A DNA stretch of 64,000 nucleotides from Candidatus Loosdrechtia aerotolerans (lineage in GTDB: Bacteria; Planctomycetota; Brocadiia; Brocadiales; Brocadiaceae). The DNA lies in contig SOER01000007.1 of assembly GCA_021646405.1 (NCBI GenBank), positions 40,508 to 104,507 of the forward strand. The letters are read 5' to 3'. The translations under genes and the position numbers were made by a program. How positions within the stretch are numbered: position 1 is the first letter of the stretch; each line of letters begins with the position of its first letter. This document shows, one piece after another, positions 47,742 to 56,158 of this stretch. A model generated the notes under the pieces. That model was not told the origin of the DNA. It saw only the letters and a list, made by a program, of their open reading frames with translations, and searched no databases.

Positions 47742-47999
47742 ATGCCAACCTATGATTATAGGTGCTGTGAATGCGATCATACATTTGAGGTATTTCAACA
47801 TATAACGGAAAAACCTATAGAAAGGTGTCCTGCTTGTGGAGAACAGAAGGTTGAAAAGGTTATAGGGGCAGGGAGCTGTATTATCTTCAAAGGCTCTGGT
47901 TTTTATCAGACAGATTACAGAAGTGAGGAATATAAGTCAAAGGCAAAGAAGGAATCGGAATCTGTGAAGTGTGAAGCGAAGACACCGGAGAAGAAATAA
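47742..47999 (+). CDS. FmdB-type zinc ribbon protein
   Basis: This 85-aa protein belongs to the FmdB/CxxC_CxxC_SSSS putative regulatory family. The zinc ribbon is MPTYDYRCCECDHTFE plus RCPACGEQKVEKVIGAG. The GSGFYQTDYR segment near residue 60 is typical. It has a charged lysine-rich tail. Function is unknown in the family. GAAGGAGGG lies just before the ATG. Confidence 0.88.
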   Translation: MPTYDYRCCECDHTFEVFQHITEKPIERCPACGEQKVEKVIGAGSCIIFKGSGFYQTDYRSEEYKSKAKKESESVKCEAKTPEKK

Positions 48000-48081
48000 A
48001 GAAAAATGAATATCTGTTTTGAACATCGTTTGTACAATAGTGACGAGTACTGAGTACTCTACACGAGATTTTGATAAGGTT

Positions 48082-48288
48082 ATGGCCAAGATTAATTGCC
48101 CTTATTGTAAAAAAGAACTTGCCTACAAGGCAATAAAAGATTTACCCTATTTTCCTTTTTGTAGTAACCGATGTAAATTGCTTGATCTTGGAGCATGGAT
48201 AGACGAAAAGTATAGGATTGAAGAGCCAATAAGCCCTGAAATGCTGAGTGAAATGGGTAAAGAAGGGGAGGAAGAAGAGAATGGCTGA
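48082..48288 (+). CDS. yacG: YacG-type zinc protein (DNA gyrase inhibitor family)
   Basis: This small zinc-binding protein (68 aa from ATG 48082) has CPYC near the N-terminus and PFCSNRCKLLDLGAWIDEKYRI, the family hallmark. The frame stays open back to 48019, but YacG proteins are about 65 aa and start near the first CxxC, so 48082 is preferred. E. coli YacG inhibits gyrase. It overlaps the next gene by 8 bases. Confidence 0.87.
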   Translation: MAKINCPYCKKELAYKAIKDLPYFPFCSNRCKLLDLGAWIDEKYRIEEPISPEMLSEMGKEGEEEENG

Positions 48289-49420
48289 AGCAAAAGCGGT
48301 GAGACATGATTGGCGTGACATTTTTCGTGCTTTTAAAATGGCATTCGATCCCAAGAAGATATTCCTTGGATATGCCGGTCTTTTAGCAAGCTTGGTTTGG
48401 TGTGTTATAGTACTTGCGTTTTTTTCTGCAGTAAAACTGATTAGTATCAATTCCTACACCTTTGTAAGACTCATCTTCCGTTCAGCAGGAGAAGGTATCT
48501 CTGCCGCTGTAAAAAACTTCTTATCAGCCATCACTCCATTGGATTTTAGTGAACTTTTTGTTTTTGCAATACTCGTTTTTGGCGTTTTAGCTATTTGGTC
48601 GTTTGTGGGTGGTGCAATTACGAGAATTTCTTCATTAGATTATGCAAGAGATGAGAGCGTTCGTTTAATTGATGCATTAAAGTTCGCCAGGAGAAAATTC
48701 TGGTCCTATTTTTGGTCTCCCCTAGTACCGATAATCGGCGTTTTTTTCTTTGGTCTGTGTAACGTGTTTGCCGGCCTGATAGGGAGAATTCCTGTTTTCG
48801 GAGAAATTTTCATTGCTTTAAGTTTTCCCCTTGCACTTATATCCGGATTTTTCATGGCATTTATAGGGGTAATTGGTGTATTAGGTCTATGCCTTATGTT
48901 CCCTACAATTAGCGCAGAAGGATCAGATGCCTTTGATGCTATGAGCCGTGCTTATAGTTACGTTCTCTCACGACCAAAAGAGTTTGTCTTATATTATATT
49001 ATCAAGATAGTTTACGGGTTGGTCTGTTTAGCGTTTGTTGCTTTTGCTGCCTGGCTCATGATTCGGCTATCATTTTATACCATTGGTCTGGGCATGGGAC
49101 AGAAGTTTTCGGTAATTGAATCATTTATCTCGCAAAAATGCAATTTCGGTTATCTCGGATTCTGCAGTATGCATTCCCATGATGAAAAGGTTATGGCAGG
49201 TTCATTAAATTGGTCTCTGCAATTTCTATCCGGCATGTTAATTGTGTATATCGTTTTTGTTAAATTGGTAGTATGGACCTTTGTTACTACGTATTTGTTT
49301 TCCGCAAAAACGATTGTTTATCTTTTATTGAGAAATGAGATAGACAGTACTGATATAGCTGATATTTACCTGGAAGAGGTCGACGAAAGGTCTCCTTTGT
49401 CAGAAGGGGGCGGTAATTAA
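48281..49420 (+). CDS. hypothetical multi-spanning membrane protein
   Basis: I do not recognise a family with a known function. GGAGG at 48267-48271, 9 bases before ATG 48281, sets the start (379 aa). It has a polar N-terminus with DWRDIFRAFKMAF, then about six to seven hydrophobic helices, including LAGYAGL-like LGYAGLLASLVWCVIVLAF and repeated Phe/Val-rich segments. An amphipathic stretch SSLDYARDESVRLIDALKFARRKF lies between helices. It overlaps yacG by 8 bases and precedes der. Similar large membrane proteins are common next to such genes in planctomycetes, but this is only an impression. Confidence 0.6.
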   Translation: MAEAKAVRHDWRDIFRAFKMAFDPKKIFLGYAGLLASLVWCVIVLAFFSAVKLISINSYTFVRLIFRSAGEGISAAVKNFLSAITPLDFSELFVFAILVFGVLAIWSFVGGAITRISSLDYARDESVRLIDALKFARRKFWSYFWSPLVPIIGVFFFGLCNVFAGLIGRIPVFGEIFIALSFPLALISGFFMAFIGVIGVLGLCLMFPTISAEGSDAFDAMSRAYSYVLSRPKEFVLYYIIKIVYGLVCLAFVAFAAWLMIRLSFYTIGLGMGQKFSVIESFISQKCNFGYLGFCSMHSHDEKVMAGSLNWSLQFLSGMLIVYIVFVKLVVWTFVTTYLFSAKTIVYLLLRNEIDSTDIADIYLEEVDERSPLSEGGGN

Positions 49421-49516
49421 AGAAGGCTTGTCTGCCAGTGAGTGACCGAAATCACGAACAGATGGAGGGACGTAACCCGTGATTGTAAACATACGACAAA
49501 TTTTCATTGTGTTATA

Positions 49517-50848
49517 ATGATTTTACCAGTTGTAGCTATTGTCGGCAGACCGAATGTAGGAAAATCCTCCCTATTAAACTGTCTTGCAAAACGGAAAATC
49601 TCAATCGTAGAGCCCACCAGCGGTGTTACCAGGGACCGTATTTCAACAGAAATTCACCATGAAGATCGTGTATTCGAATTAGTAGATACTGGCGGAATGG
49701 GGGTAAAAGATGTTGATGGTCTTACAGAAGAAATAGAAACCCAAATTGAAATTGCACTTTACAAGGCGGATGTAGTCCTGTTTGTCGTAGACACAAGGGA
49801 TGGGATAACCTCTTTAGACCTTATGGTCGCAGAAAAGTTACGGCGTTTAAACAAGAAGGTTCTTCTTGTTGCCAATAAGGTTGATACACCGAAATTAGAG
49901 TACCTCATATCAGAATTCCACAAATTAGGGTTCGGTGAGCCTATTCCAGTATCTGCTACGGAAGGGTATGGAAGAACAGACTTACTGGACAGGGTTGTTT
50001 CTCTATTACCACCGCCTTCCCGGGAACTGGTTTTTCCTGAATCCATAATAAAACTTGCTATCGTAGGTAAACGGAATGCAGGAAAATCTACACTCATTAA
50101 CACCCTTGCCAGAGAACAGCGTGTTATTGTTAGTGAAGTACCCGGAACTACCCGTGATTCTATCGATGTTCGGTTTGAGATGGATACGAAACAATTTCTC
50201 GCTATAGATACGGCAGGTGTGAGAAAAAAAAGGCAGGTGAAAGAATCTATAGAATTTTATAGTATGGCGCGTTCAGAGCGGTCAATTCGAAGGGCAGATG
50301 TGGTATTGCTCCTTATTGATGCTACAGTAAGCGTATCGGAGGTAGATAAAAAACTCGGTGATTATATTATATCAGAATATAAACCCTGCATTATTGTAAT
50401 TAATAAATGGGATTTGGTACACGATGTTGAAACAGAAAAGTACGACCACTACTTTTATAAAAGCCTTCCCGGTTTGTCTTTTTCTCCTATTTCTTTCATA
50501 AGCGCAAAAAATAACGAACATGTAATAGAGACAATCCAATTAGCAGAGGAACTTTACAAACAAGCCCGTACCCGTGTTACTACTTCTGAATTAAATCAGG
50601 CAATAGAAGAGGCCCTGGCCTTGCATCGTCCAACGCGCAGGAAAACAAAAACCCCAAAGATCTACTACGCTACACAAGTAGATGTAGCTCCTCCTACATT
50701 TATCCTCTTTGTTAATGATCCTAAACTCTTCGATAAAGATTATGAGCGTTACCTCTCGAATCAGCTCAGAAATAAACTTCCATTTCCAGAAATTCCTTTA
50801 AAATTTCATTTTAAAGCAAGAACAAAATCAGAATTAGCCCATACTTAA
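49517..50848 (+). CDS. der: ribosome-associated GTPase Der (EngA)
   Basis: This tandem GTPase is needed for 50S ribosome assembly. The start ATG 49517 gives 443 aa and the expected MILPVVAIVGRPN N-terminus; the frame is open back to a GTG at 49442. Two G domains have P loops GRPNVGKSS and GKRNAGKST, followed by NKVD and NKWD motifs. The C-terminal KH-like domain ends with PLKFHFKARTK. No clear ribosome site precedes the ATG. It overlaps the convergent panC by 4 bases. Confidence 0.93.
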   Translation: MILPVVAIVGRPNVGKSSLLNCLAKRKISIVEPTSGVTRDRISTEIHHEDRVFELVDTGGMGVKDVDGLTEEIETQIEIALYKADVVLFVVDTRDGITSLDLMVAEKLRRLNKKVLLVANKVDTPKLEYLISEFHKLGFGEPIPVSATEGYGRTDLLDRVVSLLPPPSRELVFPESIIKLAIVGKRNAGKSTLINTLAREQRVIVSEVPGTTRDSIDVRFEMDTKQFLAIDTAGVRKKRQVKESIEFYSMARSERSIRRADVVLLLIDATVSVSEVDKKLGDYIISEYKPCIIVINKWDLVHDVETEKYDHYFYKSLPGLSFSPISFISAKNNEHVIETIQLAEELYKQARTRVTTSELNQAIEEALALHRPTRRKTKTPKIYYATQVDVAPPTFILFVNDPKLFDKDYERYLSNQLRNKLPFPEIPLKFHFKARTKSELAHT

Positions 50849-51687
50849 GCAAGTATTATATTATCAATAAGTCGTGTCCTTCCTATGGTAACGGCAAGAG
50901 CAACAACACTACCGCTCTGTACTTCCTGTACTGATTCAAGGGTTTCTGGATTTACTATCGAAATATAATCGATTGTAACTGTTTTATAACTGTTCAGAAT
51001 ATTCTCAATCTCTCGTATTATTTTTCCCGCATTTCTGATACCTGAATCTGCCATTGATTGGGCTTTTACTAACGATCGGTATAAACAATATGCATCCCTC
51101 TTTTCCAATTCGGTAAGGTAAGCATTCCTTGAGCTTAGAGCTAATCCGCCCTGGTCTCTCACTGTTGGGAGTACTTTTATTGTACTATCCAGATGTAAAT
51201 CGCGAGTCATTTTTTTAATAATAACGGTTTGTTGAAAGTCTTTTTGTCCGAAATATGCACTATCAGGTTGTATAAGATTAAATAACTTTAATACAACTAC
51301 CGCAACACCCCGAAAATGCCCCGGGCGTGATTTTCCGCATAACATATCCTCAAGATTATTGAGAACAACTGAGGTACAGAACCCTGCCGGATACATCTCA
51401 CTTCTATCCGGGCAAAACAGAGCATTTATTCCTTCTTTTGAAAGAAGTCTGCAATCATCATCAAGCGTTCTCGGATATTGATGAAAGTCCTCATTTTCTC
51501 CGAATTGTAAAGGATTAACAAAAATACTTACTATTACTTCATCATTCTCTTTTTTTGCAGTATGTATGAGGCTTAAATGTCCCTCATGCAAAGCCCCCAT
51601 CGTGGGAACAAAACCAATTGTTAATTGGCTATCTTTGATAGCTTTAACTTTCAGTTTGATATCCTTTACTGAGGTTATTACCTGCAA
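50845..51687 (-). CDS. panC: pantothenate synthetase
   Basis: PanC joins pantoate and beta-alanine using ATP. It is 280 aa. Conserved segments are GFVPTMGALHEGHLSL (the HIGH-like motif HEGH), FVNPLQFGENEDFHQYPR and YFGQKDFQQTVII. ALSSRNAYLTE is also present. It is last of a reverse-strand set after pyrB-pyrI, but the long gap with a structured RNA candidate argues it has its own transcript. Confidence 0.95.
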   Translation of the reverse strand: MQVITSVKDIKLKVKAIKDSQLTIGFVPTMGALHEGHLSLIHTAKKENDEVIVSIFVNPLQFGENEDFHQYPRTLDDDCRLLSKEGINALFCPDRSEMYPAGFCTSVVLNNLEDMLCGKSRPGHFRGVAVVVLKLFNLIQPDSAYFGQKDFQQTVIIKKMTRDLHLDSTIKVLPTVRDQGGLALSSRNAYLTELEKRDAYCLYRSLVKAQSMADSGIRNAGKIIREIENILNSYKTVTIDYISIVNPETLESVQEVQSGSVVALAVTIGRTRLIDNIILA

Positions 51688-51814
51688 AGTGAATTCTCCT
51701 GTTGAAAAATGAGAACTAAATGTTAAGGTATAATGAGAAAGCCGAGACCATACAATGCCTGCCGAGTCGATAAAACCGGGGTAGAAAAATTCATTGTTAG
51801 TATGATTCGGTCAT

Positions 51815-51843
51815 TTGTAAATACCCTGATAATATGATATAAT
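51815..51843 (+). promoter_or_regulatory. sigma-70 promoter of candidate small RNA
   Basis: TTGTAA (51815-51820), a 17-base spacer and TATAAT (51838-51843). The predicted start near 51850 coincides with the first base of the 11-bp stem of the RNA candidate. Confidence 0.65.
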
Positions 51844-51850
51844 TCAATTT

Positions 51851-51921
51851 GCCGAAGGTGGTTTTAGGGTTTATCCCTACTAGCGCCCCAACGCTGGGTC
51901 TCCTTTTCTTCCACCTTCGGC
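51851..51921 (+). ncRNA. candidate structured small RNA (three-way junction)
   Basis: GCCGAAGGTGG (51851-51861) pairs perfectly with CCACCTTCGGC (51911-51921), closing a 71-nt domain. Inside are TAGGG/CCCTA (51865-51869 with 51875-51879) and AGCG/CGCT (51882-51885 with 51892-51895), giving a three-way junction; CCCA/TGGG is an alternative for the second arm. A near-consensus promoter starts transcription at the stem. It matches no RNA family I know. It could also be a leader structure on the reverse strand upstream of panC. Confidence 0.5.
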
Positions 51922-52022
51922 TTTCTATAAGTAAGCAATATTATGCAGAGCATGATTTCATAGATTGTCTGAGTAGGGCCGCAGGTAATGAATTGAAAAG
52001 GAGTGGAGAATACCAGGTAAGA

Positions 52023-52472
52023 CTATATTAACTGGATATCCTGTGTGCCCATGAAGCGTTCGCAATAATGACATTGCAGTTTTATAGGATTTTTGCTGGC
52101 CACATTGAATTTGGGGACAACATTAATATCGTTACTTACACAATTTGGATTAAAGCATTTTACAATACCTTCAAGGACATCGGGAACCGCAATCTTAAAT
52201 TTTTTGACAACCTCATAATCCTTAATAATATTGACGGTTGCATTCGGCGCAATAAGTGCAATTTTGTTTGCTTCTTTTTGGTCGATGATTTTCCCGCCAA
52301 TTTTTATAATGCCTTTCTTACCAAGTAGTTTACTGGTTAAATTCATACCTACAAGTACAACCTGTTCTTCGTTCCGGATATTGAGTATGTCTGCAACTTT
52401 TAAGGTACTTTTACTGTCTATATGGTCAATAACAGAGCCATCTTTAATAGCAGAAACGTCCAGATGTTTCAT
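52023..52472 (-). CDS. pyrI: aspartate carbamoyltransferase regulatory subunit
   Basis: PyrI binds nucleotide effectors and links catalytic trimers of aspartate transcarbamoylase. It is 149 aa. The C-terminal zinc site has C106, C111, C134 and C137 (CFNPNC ... CHYC). The allosteric domain has VIDHIDSKSTLKVADIL. It overlaps the pyrB stop by 4 bases. A PyrI shows the enteric/archaeal-type holoenzyme rather than PyrB alone. Confidence 0.95.
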   Translation of the reverse strand: MKHLDVSAIKDGSVIDHIDSKSTLKVADILNIRNEEQVVLVGMNLTSKLLGKKGIIKIGGKIIDQKEANKIALIAPNATVNIIKDYEVVKKFKIAVPDVLEGIVKCFNPNCVSNDINVVPKFNVASKNPIKLQCHYCERFMGTQDIQLI

Positions 52473-53398
52473 TCAATAGCCCCCAAAACAGCAGATAATA
52501 CAGCTTTTCTGATGGGAATACCGTTGCGTGCCTGGTGAAAGTAAACAGCGTAATTTGTCCTGTCTAGACTTTCATCCATCTCATCTACACGGGGTAAAGG
52601 ATGTAAAATTTTTAAGTTATTTTTAATTCCCATCTCTTCAAGCAATGCTTTGTTTAACCTGTATATTCCTCGTACCTTCTCGTACTCAACGGGGTCTGCA
52701 AACCGTTCTTTTTGTATACGTGTACAATAAATTACATCCAGTTTTCTGCTTATTCCGGATAATGAATCGCTTTCATGACATGTTACTGTTCTGTTCCTGA
52801 GTTCTTCAATACAATCTCTCGGCATACGTAAGCTAGCCGGTGAAATAAAAAACATTTCGGCGCCAAAATATGCCAGGGCGTATGCCAGGGAGTGAACCGT
52901 TCTTCCATACTTAAGATCACCTAAAAACCCAACCGTAAGCCCTTCTAGTGTTCCTTTTGTTTTTTGAATCGTATAGAGATCTAAGAACGTTTGTGTTGGA
53001 TGCTGATTAGCACCATCTCCTGCATTAATAACAGGTATCTCTGCAATATCTGCTGCTAATTGAGCAGAGCCCTCGAGATAGTGTCTCAAAACGATTATAT
53101 CGCAATACCCTTCTATTATCCTTATCGAATCACTTAACGATTCTCCCTTTGCCACCGAAGTGATGCCCGAATCCGCAAAGCCGATTATTATCCCACCCAA
53201 TTTTTGCATTGCTGATTCAAAGCTTAATCGCGTTCTTGTTGATGGTTCAAAAAATAATGAAGCGAGTACCTTACCTTTAAGGATATCAGTATAATCCATC
53301 TGCTCCATTCGTTTTGTCAGGTCAAGAATATATAACAATTCTTCCTTGTTAAAATGTCGGATAGAAATGATATCTCTTTGTTTAAAACGTTTTACCAT
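52469..53398 (-). CDS. pyrB: aspartate carbamoyltransferase catalytic subunit
   Basis: PyrB condenses carbamoyl phosphate and aspartate in pyrimidine synthesis. It is 309 aa. The carbamoyl-phosphate motif FFEPSTRTRLSFESAM, ALA-type segment GDGANQHPTQTFLDLYT and HPLPRVDEM are present. It is the first gene of the reverse-strand pyrB-pyrI pair. No pyrimidine attenuator was clearly seen upstream. Confidence 0.97.
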   Translation of the reverse strand: MVKRFKQRDIISIRHFNKEELLYILDLTKRMEQMDYTDILKGKVLASLFFEPSTRTRLSFESAMQKLGGIIIGFADSGITSVAKGESLSDSIRIIEGYCDIIVLRHYLEGSAQLAADIAEIPVINAGDGANQHPTQTFLDLYTIQKTKGTLEGLTVGFLGDLKYGRTVHSLAYALAYFGAEMFFISPASLRMPRDCIEELRNRTVTCHESDSLSGISRKLDVIYCTRIQKERFADPVEYEKVRGIYRLNKALLEEMGIKNNLKILHPLPRVDEMDESLDRTNYAVYFHQARNGIPIRKAVLSAVLGAIE

Positions 53399-53539
53399 AA
53401 TAATATGAATATGGGGGCCTTACTTTTATCAGGAAAATTTACTCAAGATTAATCTTATCAGACCTCTTTGGGCATTACAACTAAATTTAAGCAGGAATAT
53501 GACAGGATGAAGAAGGTCCCTTTTCGTTTGCAAATTTTA

Positions 53540-53568
53540 TTGAAATACATAACCTCTTCCGTTATAGT
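53540..53568 (+). promoter_or_regulatory. candidate sigma-70 promoter of hom
   Basis: TTGAAA (53540-53545), a 17-base spacer and TATAGT (53563-53568), 67 bases before the hom ATG. Confidence 0.6.
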
Positions 53569-53635
53569 AAATCTTCTTTAACATAGGTACCTTAAAACAT
53601 CTATAGTTTTGTTAGTTCATAGGAAGCGAATTGTT

Positions 53636-54931
53636 ATGAAAACATTCAACGTCGGTGTTGTGGGAATGGGTACGGTTGGGGCAGGGGTTGTAAAGATTCT
53701 TTTAGGAAAAAATTCCCCTCTGAAAGAAAAACTTGGTTGTATACCGTTATTAAAAGGAGTTGCCGATCGTAATCCTGGAGCAAAAAACAGGGTGGATTTG
53801 CCATCGGAGATTCTCTATACAGATGACGCAAAGGTATTATTGCATAATCCCGATATCCAGGTTATTGCAGAGCTTATCGGGGGCGTACATCCTGCAAAAG
53901 AGATTATTATGCAAGCCCTTGAAAGTGGTAAGGATGTTGTAACTGCAAATAAAATGCTCTTGGCTCTTCACGGCTCGGAGCTTTTTAAAAAGGCACGCCA
54001 ATGCGGCAAAAGTATATCTTTTGAGGCAAGTGTAGGAGGTGGTATTCCTGTTATTGCTGCAGTACGGGACGGCCTTATTGCAAATAGGATCGATTCGATT
54101 TTTGGTATTGTTAATGGCACTACCAATTATATCTTAACAAAGATGACAAAAGAAAATGTAAAATATAGCGATGCTCTCGCAGAGGCACAGAGGATGGGAT
54201 ACGCAGAAAAAGATCCTTCTATGGATGTAGACGGAATAGATTCTTCACATAAACTTGCTATCCTGGCAAGGATTGGTTTTGGTACAGATTTCGACTATAA
54301 GCAGATTTATTGTGAGGGCATCAGTACTATAGACTTGTCTGATATCCGGTATGCACACGAGTTGGGATATACATTAAAGCTCTTAGCGGTTGCGAAGAGG
54401 ACGGAAGATTATATTGAATTGCGAGTCCATCCGACACTTTTACCCAATGATCATCCACTCTCTACGGTAAACGGTGTTTTCAATGCTATTTGTATTCATG
54501 GGGATGCGGTAGGGGAGACAATGCTCTATGGGAAAGGGGCTGGTCAGATGCCTACTGCCAGTGCTGTAGTTGCGGATCTTGTAGATGTAGGACTCGGGAG
54601 AGCAGATATTACATTTCGTGCTATGAAGACCTTTTCCGGAAATTGTGAATGTATTCCCATTGCTGATATCCTGCAGATTCAAACCCGTTACTATTTACGA
54701 TTTACCGTTGTAGATAAGCCCGGTGTACTCGCTAAGATATCTGGCATTTTGGGTAATTACCATATTAGTATTGCATCGGTCATACAGCATGAGAGTAAGG
54801 AGAATGGTAACGTTCCCCTCATCATGATGACGCACAGTGCAGAGGAAGGTAATTTACAAAAAGCACTTGCAGAGATTAAACGACTAGATGTAATAAAAGA
54901 TTCTACAAGGTTCCTCCGGGTGGAAGAATAA
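53636..54931 (+). CDS. hom: homoserine dehydrogenase with ACT domain
   Basis: Hom reduces aspartate semialdehyde to homoserine for threonine and methionine synthesis. ATG 53636 follows AGGAAG and gives the expected MKTFNVGVVGMGTVGAG NAD(P)-binding start (431 aa). The catalytic segment is FGIVNGTTNYILTKM, and AEKDPSMDVDGIDSSHKLAIL follows. A C-terminal ACT domain (from about VVDKPGVLAKISGIL) suggests threonine feedback. It is 16 bases upstream of the probable homoserine kinase. Confidence 0.95.
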   Translation: MKTFNVGVVGMGTVGAGVVKILLGKNSPLKEKLGCIPLLKGVADRNPGAKNRVDLPSEILYTDDAKVLLHNPDIQVIAELIGGVHPAKEIIMQALESGKDVVTANKMLLALHGSELFKKARQCGKSISFEASVGGGIPVIAAVRDGLIANRIDSIFGIVNGTTNYILTKMTKENVKYSDALAEAQRMGYAEKDPSMDVDGIDSSHKLAILARIGFGTDFDYKQIYCEGISTIDLSDIRYAHELGYTLKLLAVAKRTEDYIELRVHPTLLPNDHPLSTVNGVFNAICIHGDAVGETMLYGKGAGQMPTASAVVADLVDVGLGRADITFRAMKTFSGNCECIPIADILQIQTRYYLRFTVVDKPGVLAKISGILGNYHISIASVIQHESKENGNVPLIMMTHSAEEGNLQKALAEIKRLDVIKDSTRFLRVEE

Positions 54932-54947
54932 AAGAACAGGAGATATT

Positions 54948-56141
54948 GTGAAATATTGTATTATTATTCCCGATGGTATGGCGGATTATCCCATAGAGAA
55001 ACTCAATGGCCGGACACCTCTTGAAACAGCACGTACTCCTCATCTTGATTTTTTAGCACAAAATGGTCTGCTTGGTACTGTTCAAACCATCCCAAAGGGG
55101 TTTTCACCTGGCAGTGATGTTGCTAACATAGCCATACTGGGGTATGCCCCCGGCGAATATTATTCAGGGCGCGCGCCCCTGGAGGCTGCTAGTATTGGTA
55201 TTAAGCTGGATAATAACGACTGGGCCTTTCGTTGTAACCTGATTACTGCCAATGACGATATAGTAGAGGATTTCTGTGCAGGTCATATAAAAACAGACGA
55301 AGCAGATATCCTCATAAAATTTTTAAACGAAAAATTGGGGAATGGCAGTATCCAATTTTATACAGGGAAAAGCTACCGGCATATTATGGTATACCGGGGT
55401 ACGCAGAAGATGGATGCCAACTGTTTTCCGCCTCATGATATTATGGGACAATCAATTCAAAAACACCTTCCAGGAGGAAATGGGAGTGAGATCCTTAATG
55501 ATCTCATGAAACACTCCCGGGAACTTTTATCGAATCATGATGTAAATAAGGTTCGTATCGATTTGGGAGAGAATCCGGCGAATATGATCTGGTTGTGGGG
55601 ACAGGGACAGCGTCCTCATATGCCGACATTTAAAGAACGGTTTAATCTGACCGGGGCCGTTATTACTGCTGTGGATCTGATTAAAGGTATTGCGTGCTAC
55701 CTTGGATGGGATAGTATTGATGTTCCGGGTGCTACCGGTTATTTTGATACTAACTACACAAATAAAGGTCAGTATGCTGTTCATGCGCTGGAAGACTACG
55801 ATATTGTACAAATACACATTGAATCTCCTGATGAGGCTGGGCATGAGGGGAATATTCATGAGAAGGTATTCGCTATTGAACAGATTGATAGTAAGATAAT
55901 AGGACCGATCCTTGCTGCCAAAGACAAATTCCCTGGTTTACGCGTACTGGTTCTTCCCGATCACTATACACCAATCGTTAAGCGGACCCATACTCCTGAG
56001 GCTGTCCCTTTTGCGGTATATGGCACTGGAATAGAGAAAGGTGCGGGGCTTCCGTATTCAGAGGTGAATGCTTGTGCCTCTGGACTTTATATAAAGGATG
56101 GACATCGGCTCATTGAGCACCTTATTTCGGGTTCTTTTTAA
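54948..56141 (+). CDS. probable homoserine kinase of the phosphoglycerate mutase superfamily (ApgM-like)
   Basis: This 397-aa alkaline phosphatase-superfamily protein starts MKYCIIIPDGMADYP and has SDVANIAILGYAP, with the catalytic Ser, then the metal-binding VLPDHYTPIVKRTHT region. By sequence it would be annotated as 2,3-bisphosphoglycerate-independent phosphoglycerate mutase (archaeal ApgM type). A subgroup (TIGR02535) has been proposed to be homoserine kinase because it sits with threonine genes. Its position 16 bases after hom supports that reading. Either activity is possible. Confidence 0.82.
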   Translation: MKYCIIIPDGMADYPIEKLNGRTPLETARTPHLDFLAQNGLLGTVQTIPKGFSPGSDVANIAILGYAPGEYYSGRAPLEAASIGIKLDNNDWAFRCNLITANDDIVEDFCAGHIKTDEADILIKFLNEKLGNGSIQFYTGKSYRHIMVYRGTQKMDANCFPPHDIMGQSIQKHLPGGNGSEILNDLMKHSRELLSNHDVNKVRIDLGENPANMIWLWGQGQRPHMPTFKERFNLTGAVITAVDLIKGIACYLGWDSIDVPGATGYFDTNYTNKGQYAVHALEDYDIVQIHIESPDEAGHEGNIHEKVFAIEQIDSKIIGPILAAKDKFPGLRVLVLPDHYTPIVKRTHTPEAVPFAVYGTGIEKGAGLPYSEVNACASGLYIKDGHRLIEHLISGSF

Positions 56142-56158
56142 GGGAGTGAACTGAGAGA

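Larger units (their letters stand above)
51688..52022. other. panC-pyrI intergenic region
   Basis: This 335-base region lies between two reverse-strand genes. A plus-strand promoter and a compact hairpin-closed segment (listed) are its main content. The plus-strand frame at 51849-52031 overlaps the hairpin and is not convincing as a gene. Confidence 0.5.

Noticed and set aside
51849..52031. 60-codon plus-strand frame over the RNA candidate
   Set aside because: It starts at TTG within the stem, lacks a ribosome site and has no family resemblance.
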